Source: Turritopsis dohrnii (Eukaryota; Cnidaria; Hydrozoa; Anthoathecata; Oceaniidae). Taken from it: DNA of 64,000 nucleotides. Of this stretch, positions 59,332-64,000 are shown in pieces; position 1 is the stretch's first letter, and every line of letters begins with the position of its first letter. Location: contig BQMF02000270.1 of assembly GCA_027922465.2 (NCBI GenBank), positions 186,001 through 250,000 of the forward strand, written 5' to 3'. Under the pieces are notes generated by a model. That model ran no database searches, was not told where the DNA came from, and saw nothing but the letters and a program-made list of their open reading frames with translations. The translations under genes and the position numbers were made by a program.

Positions 59332-62300
59332 TAGTCAATGTGCCTTAAATTTCCGCAAAATCGATCAATTTTGTTATTATTCAGTTTCCGTCTATACCTG
59401 AACGAATATTTGAGTGATTTTTATGTCTTTACCGAACAAAGATTCAGTTATATGTAAGTATGTATGACCAGGGATCGTAGAATCTTCAGAAAACGGTATT
59501 TTCTATGCGGAAATTTTCGGAACAAAAATCGGTAAAATTTCCGCGATTGTGCTTAAAATTTCCGCATTTCCTATGAATGAATATTTGGGGAGAATAAAAG
59601 GCATTTACCAGCTTGATGTTTTTCTATGTTTTAGAGACTAAAGAAAAACCCGTTATCAGAGATGTATCAACATTTTTCTTATCAACAAATTAACTGCTTT
59701 CATAAAAAATCGCTTTTCGATCAAATTTTGTAACCTCTGAAAAAATCATCTTCAAGGTTTCGTAGGTTGGAATATTCCATTTTCCACCACGAGCAGGCTC
59801 GACGTCTAAGGGACCAGAAATGATGTTGAATGGTTTGAATAAGTCAATATCTTTCGGTAAATGAGCAGGTGTGGATTCTAACACTGTTCCAGTCCCAACA
59901 TGCTTTTTTAGACACTCCATTTCCATGGATTCTATTTTACCACCTTCGTCTTCTAAAAACCGTCGCAAACACTTTGCCACATATAAATTTGGCTTCTGCC
60001 GTGTGTAGTAAATAACACCATACCATCTACCAACGACATCCTCCTCTTTCACAGGTGGTGTTATTTGCTGCCACACTTTCCGCATATAAGACTTGGTGTC
60101 CTGCAAGCCATGAGGGATTACTACACTTTCTTCTTCAGATATCTCTTCATCCGAACATAGCTCCTCAAAGAACATATCGTCTTCTGCTTCGTCTTCATCT
60201 TCGTCTTCTTTGCTTTTGTCAGTTTTTTTCTCCTTCTCGTCTCGCTTCTTCGCTGTTTCTTTGGTTCCTTTAGTTTTTCCTTTCCCTGCTTTCCCTTCTT
60301 CTTTTTCTCGTATGGCATCCGCAAATTCTGGTTCCGTAATAATTTTGCACATTAGATCGATCTTTCGCCTTTTTTTCTCTGGAGCATTAGATGGTCCTTT
60401 CATTCGATCTAAAACGGACTTTTCGAAACTGACACTATCCATGTTGGTATTCGGAGTGCTCGTGTGTACATCTTTTTTTTTCACCAAAGCCCAAGTCAAT
60501 TCCCACTCATACCCAACTGGCGGATCGATAGACGGTTTAGATGGAATAACATATGGAGTGTCTGGTATATTAATTAACGAGCACGAAGGTGTGGTGCTCA
60601 CACTCGTAACATTTGTCGCTATAGTTGGAGTAGCGCTGCCGATGCTGGATGGAGAAGACGGCATAATCTTTCTTGGGGTATCTTGACATTCTGCTAACTC
60701 GTGCATAATTTCATCCGGCCGACCAGCATCTACCCATCGTTGATAGCGATTCAAAAGTCGTGCATCAAAGCGATGTAACGGATACTTTTCCTTGTTCACT
60801 GGAAATACGCCAGTCTTTTGGAAACCTGCAATAACGTTGTCTTTATTTAAGCCTTGGTGCCATACCTCGCAAAGCTTGTTCACAAATACTCTCTTTCGCA
60901 TTGTTTCTTTCGGTCCAAACTGATTCACCCATGCATTTAATTCTTTCTCCCACAGCCGTTTGAGTGGTCCAAAACAAGTTACATCTAATGGTTGTAATAC
61001 ATCAGTGACATGTGGTGGCAGCTTCAAGATTGTAATGTCCTGTTCCATGGCGTACTCGACCACACTTAACGTGATATGTGTGGTATGTCCATCTAATAAA
61101 AGTAATAACGGACGTTCGCTGATGTTCTCTGCAAATTTGTACAGCCAAGTCGAAAATACTTCCGATGTCATCCAACCGTTTTCTGACACCCCATAATATG
61201 TTCCTGGCAAAGCCTTGTCACCTTTCCATGTTGACTGCAAATTCTTTCCAGGAAATATTATGAGAGGATCGAGGACTCTTCCAGCAGCATTGCAAACGGC
61301 TAGCGTGGTGATGTTTTCTCTTCGAGCTCCACATGTCACTTTATAGGCTGTTTGCCCTTTAACACCCACAACGCGACACTTTAGAGGGTCGGTTGGGAAT
61401 CCGCTTTCATCCAGGTTCCAAATCTGGTTTGGTGTAAAATCCTTTTCCTTCATGACTTTCTCCAAAGTTTCGTAAAAATCATAAATTACGAAAGGGTTAG
61501 CTGTCGCAGATTTTCTAGCTGTGCTTATCATTTCAGCTTTTTTTAGGCTTAAGTTGTTCCTTTTAATGAAACCATTAAACCATTTTCTACCTGGAACATT
61601 GTCAGCAAATGTTGGAATGTTTATGTTATTGTTTTTCAAATAGTCCGACACCATTGAAATCACCTCATTCATGGAGGGGCTGAACCCAAGTTTGCAAAGA
61701 GTAGAAATACAACTGGCAATTTTATTTTCTAGTTCCGGAGGGAAAACGGGCTTTTTTCCAGAACCTTCCATTTCTTTGTTTTCTCTTTTCTTCTTTAATC
61801 TATACCTCAATGTTCCTTCATCCATGCCATATTTCGATGCCGTGTGCCGAATGGTCCTCCCATTTGTAATTTCTGTTAACGCATTTTCAATGTCTTTCTC
61901 ATTCCACCTCATTTTAGGCATGACTAAAGGAATGAAAACTTCGTTTTTCCAATGCAGAAAGTATGAAAGAGTGTTTTCATTCAGAAAAAGAAAAAGAAAA
62001 TATTTACATACCGAATTCAATATTAGTATTAATGAAGATGATCAAAAACACGAATAATTCTGTATAATTCACGAACGAGTAACGAGCTTACAACTTCTCT
62101 GAAGAATGATGAAAAACATCGAAGAAGGGTGAAAATTGCAATTGAAATGGTTCTAGAATTTTCGTTTTACAAAGTTAGCAATTCTAGCTAAAATAATTTT
62201 AGCTTCAAACTTTCCGGCTAAGATATTGCAGATTAAAGGCTAACTTGGTGTGGAACTTTCATTTTCGTGTTTTTCATGCGGAATTTCTAGGCGCGTTTTT

Positions 62301-62692
62301 GTTGAAAGTGAGCCATCGATTTCCGCAGTTCTTATCGCTATTGTATTTAATATTTCACTGAATTCAACTTTTGTATTGGAAAAGTCATGGATTGATGTGA
62401 ATAATAATAAAAATATGGTGCATGTTGCCGAAGTGGAGAAGAAGTTACCGGAAACTTATCAACGATAATCAGAAACTTGTTATTACGCAAATATTAGCAG
62501 TTGGGCAAATTCTGTTTATTCAAAACATTGCGGAATAGATAATGATGCACCCACACTAAATATTGTAGCTTAAAGGCCATATTTTCAGAAGAAATCCTTC
62601 ACATAAGATCTGAAAAACATAAACAAGTTAAAATTTACTGCGGAAATTTATGGAACAAATTTGTTGTGCGGAAATTTTAAGTACATTGACTA
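59332..62692 (-). mobile_element. full-length pogo/Tigger-type DNA transposon
   Basis: Terminal inverted repeats 59332-59356 and 62668-62692 match at 22 of 25 positions (TAGTCAATGTG at each outer end). TA at 59330-59331 and 62693-62694 is the target-site duplication. Copies of AAATTTCCGC in both orientations cluster inside each end (59508-59570, 62637-62650) and may be transposase-binding sites. The only gene is the transposase on the minus strand, which is intact, so the 3.36-kb element may be autonomous. Confidence 0.95.
59690..61921 (-). CDS. pogo-family transposase (DDE_1, CENP-B-like)
   Basis: An intact frame of 743 aa starts at the ATG at 61919-61921; an acceptor (TTCCTTTAG) directly precedes it, so longer in-frame upstream sequence (to 62020) is probably intron. 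The N-terminus has a psq-type helix-turn-helix (MRWNEKDIENALTEI, GMDEGTLRYRLKKK), then a second CENP-B-like DNA-binding part (KWFNGFIKRNNLSLKKAE). The catalytic domain shows the pogo Asp triad: NLDESG, LLLLDGHTTH and VLQPLDV, with 35 residues between the second and third Asp. A Lys/Glu/Asp-rich linker follows, then a C-terminal globular region (VGRWYGVIYYTRQKPNLYVA) that I do not recognise from typical Tigger proteins. It would cut and paste the element at TA sites. Confidence 0.95.
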   Translation of the reverse strand: MPKMRWNEKDIENALTEITNGRTIRHTASKYGMDEGTLRYRLKKKRENKEMEGSGKKPVFPPELENKIASCISTLCKLGFSPSMNEVISMVSDYLKNNNINIPTFADNVPGRKWFNGFIKRNNLSLKKAEMISTARKSATANPFVIYDFYETLEKVMKEKDFTPNQIWNLDESGFPTDPLKCRVVGVKGQTAYKVTCGARRENITTLAVCNAAGRVLDPLIIFPGKNLQSTWKGDKALPGTYYGVSENGWMTSEVFSTWLYKFAENISERPLLLLLDGHTTHITLSVVEYAMEQDITILKLPPHVTDVLQPLDVTCFGPLKRLWEKELNAWVNQFGPKETMRKRVFVNKLCEVWHQGLNKDNVIAGFQKTGVFPVNKEKYPLHRFDARLLNRYQRWVDAGRPDEIMHELAECQDTPRKIMPSSPSSIGSATPTIATNVTSVSTTPSCSLINIPDTPYVIPSKPSIDPPVGYEWELTWALVKKKDVHTSTPNTNMDSVSFEKSVLDRMKGPSNAPEKKRRKIDLMCKIITEPEFADAIREKEEGKAGKGKTKGTKETAKKRDEKEKKTDKSKEDEDEDEAEDDMFFEELCSDEEISEEESVVIPHGLQDTKSYMRKVWQQITPPVKEEDVVGRWYGVIYYTRQKPNLYVAKCLRRFLEDEGGKIESMEMECLKKHVGTGTVLESTPAHLPKDIDLFKPFNIISGPLDVEPARGGKWNIPTYETLKMIFSEVTKFDRKAIFYESS

Positions 62693-62694
62693 TA

Positions 62695-63802
62695 CTAAGT
62701 TATATGATCGGTTAAATTTACATTGTGATATATAACCTGTTTTTCCAACATAACGAACTTGTGATCATCAGACTCAAAACGTTATTTTAAGCGCTGATAT
62801 TGTTGGGTTTCCCATTTCAATCTTATTGTTGCTGTAAAGAAAACTTAAGTAAAGCAAATGGTATTCTTGCAAGGCTCAGATAATGTCATCCTTACCTTTC
62901 AGTTTGTCTAACAAGATACAATTGTTAAAGTTTCCCAGCTGACACATTTTGTTAAAAGGTCATTTCTATAGAAATATACACACGGTTTCAATAAAAGTGC
63001 TCTCCGACGCCGTGACTATTTGACAATTTTGCCCACAGGGTTGCAGTCTACGTTAATCAAGGAAATTTTGTGCTTTATTCTTTCAAATTTCCATAATTAC
63101 AACAATACAAAAAGCCGACCTATTTTCTCTGACCTGATAAAAATCATTTGGTGCTAGTCTTTCAATACATAATCTATTTGTATCGTTTCATTTCACAAGA
63201 GGTCAAAGAACTCAAGTGCTAACATGACCATCTCAGTTATTTTCCATTTGCTAGACTATAGAATAGATTGCTTACTCAAATTAGTGAGGACTTGGTTTCC
63301 TTGCAAGTCTCTAGATTTATTTTAACCGATAATTTCATCATTTTCATTTTCATCATATATATAGTGTGTTTTTTGTTTGTTTGTTTTTCTTTTGGTTTGA
63401 ATATTTTATGTACTAAGTTAGCCTCTGATAATGTTCAAGATAAGAATAATCTCTATAACATGATGCCACTTTCTTGGCTTGGAATTACTAAATATGGAGT
63501 GATTGACTGTATATACACTTACTATTGTATTATAATTTGGCAAGTAAATATGATGATAGATGCAAAAAAACAATAGAGATAAAATTGATACTTTTAAAAT
63601 GAAATTAGTTGAAGTTAAATTGAAAGCTGAAATTGAAAGCTGAAATTGTAGTTTGCTATGAAAATTTTAATGTGCTGAAAATTGGAAGGACTGAATCTTA
63701 TAAACCAGATGAATTATTTAAAACTGTTGAAAGCGACAACAATGACTATGAAAAGTGTTTCTATTAATGAGGTATATTTTGTTAGACAATAAAGTTTGTT
63801 TG

Positions 63803-63834
<32 letters not shown>

Positions 63835-64000
63835 GTTTCTCTAAATTACATTATGGAACTTGTTCATTTTTGAAAGTTTATTTATGAAAGAACAAACAAA
63901 TCCTCAAATAAAAATTGCCCAAATTTTGCCTTGTAAAACTGAAATATTTTGCCCTACTGAAAGCATTGATAAGATAACATAAACTTGTCTATTGTACCGG
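62695..64000. other. no gene seen
   Basis: AT-rich sequence with short unsupported frames and a (TTTTG)n microsatellite at about 63792-63838. Confidence 0.55.
63792..63838. repeat. TTTTG microsatellite
   Basis: About eight units of TTTTG (TTTGTTTTGTTTTGTTTTG), with minor interruptions. Confidence 0.9.

Noticed and set aside
60055..60686. Plus-strand frames of 72 and 158 codons
   Set aside because: Antisense shadows of the acidic/basic linker of the pogo transposase.

Overview
The window is nuclear DNA of an animal. It is AT-rich, with spliced genes, GT-AG introns mostly of 50-900 bp, tRNA-derived SINE and DNA-transposon debris, and no bacterial features. Gene compactness, base composition and a cluster of astacin proteases carrying TSP1, CUB and C-type lectin domains suggest an invertebrate deuterostome, most like an ascidian tunicate (Ciona-type). 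That assignment is inference.

Layout. 1-8.8 kb holds no secure gene, only a frameshifted reading frame on the minus strand (2.7-3.3 kb), a possible terminal exon (7.7-8.0 kb) and short tandem repeats. 8.9-29.9 kb is a tandem cluster of three plus-strand astacin metalloprotease genes, reconstructed exon by exon with matching splice phases. Gene 1 is 16 exons, 924 aa: signal peptide, astacin, TSP1, three short Cys repeats, TSP1, CUB, CUB, C-type lectin. Gene 2 is 5 exons, 236 aa: astacin only. Gene 3 is 13 exons, 760 aa: like gene 1 without the lectin. Only gene 1 keeps the classical third zinc-binding His; gene 2 has Glu and gene 3 has Asp there. An 11-bp minisatellite and several MITE-like elements separate the genes.

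30.8-36.9 kb holds three minus-strand genes: a glycosyltransferase-like protein of unknown function, a two-exon glutaredoxin-2-type protein, and an intronless coding region for a Rabin8/GRAB-type Rab exchange factor with a perfect-TIR MITE just downstream. 36.9-44.4 kb is mostly gene-free, with a 193-bp MITE and one candidate first exon. 44.4-54.05 kb is a complete minus-strand NCKAP1 (Nap1/HEM, WAVE complex) gene, for which I could place all 31 coding exons (1,135 aa). One exon/intron junction has been amplified into a 38-bp minisatellite that copies the 5' splice site about 12 times, and one intron contains a SINE with target-site duplications. 54-64 kb is repeat-rich and contains an apparently intact pogo/Tigger-type DNA transposon (59,332-62,692) with a 743-aa transposase, TIRs and a TA target-site duplication.

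The clustered astacins are probably secreted proteases and protease-like binding proteins. The other genes are unlinked housekeeping or cell-biological functions. The most unusual signals are the substituted zinc ligands, the mosaic near-identity of genes 1 and 3, two tandem duplications that straddle 5' splice sites, and a strong excess of the palindrome TGACGTCA.
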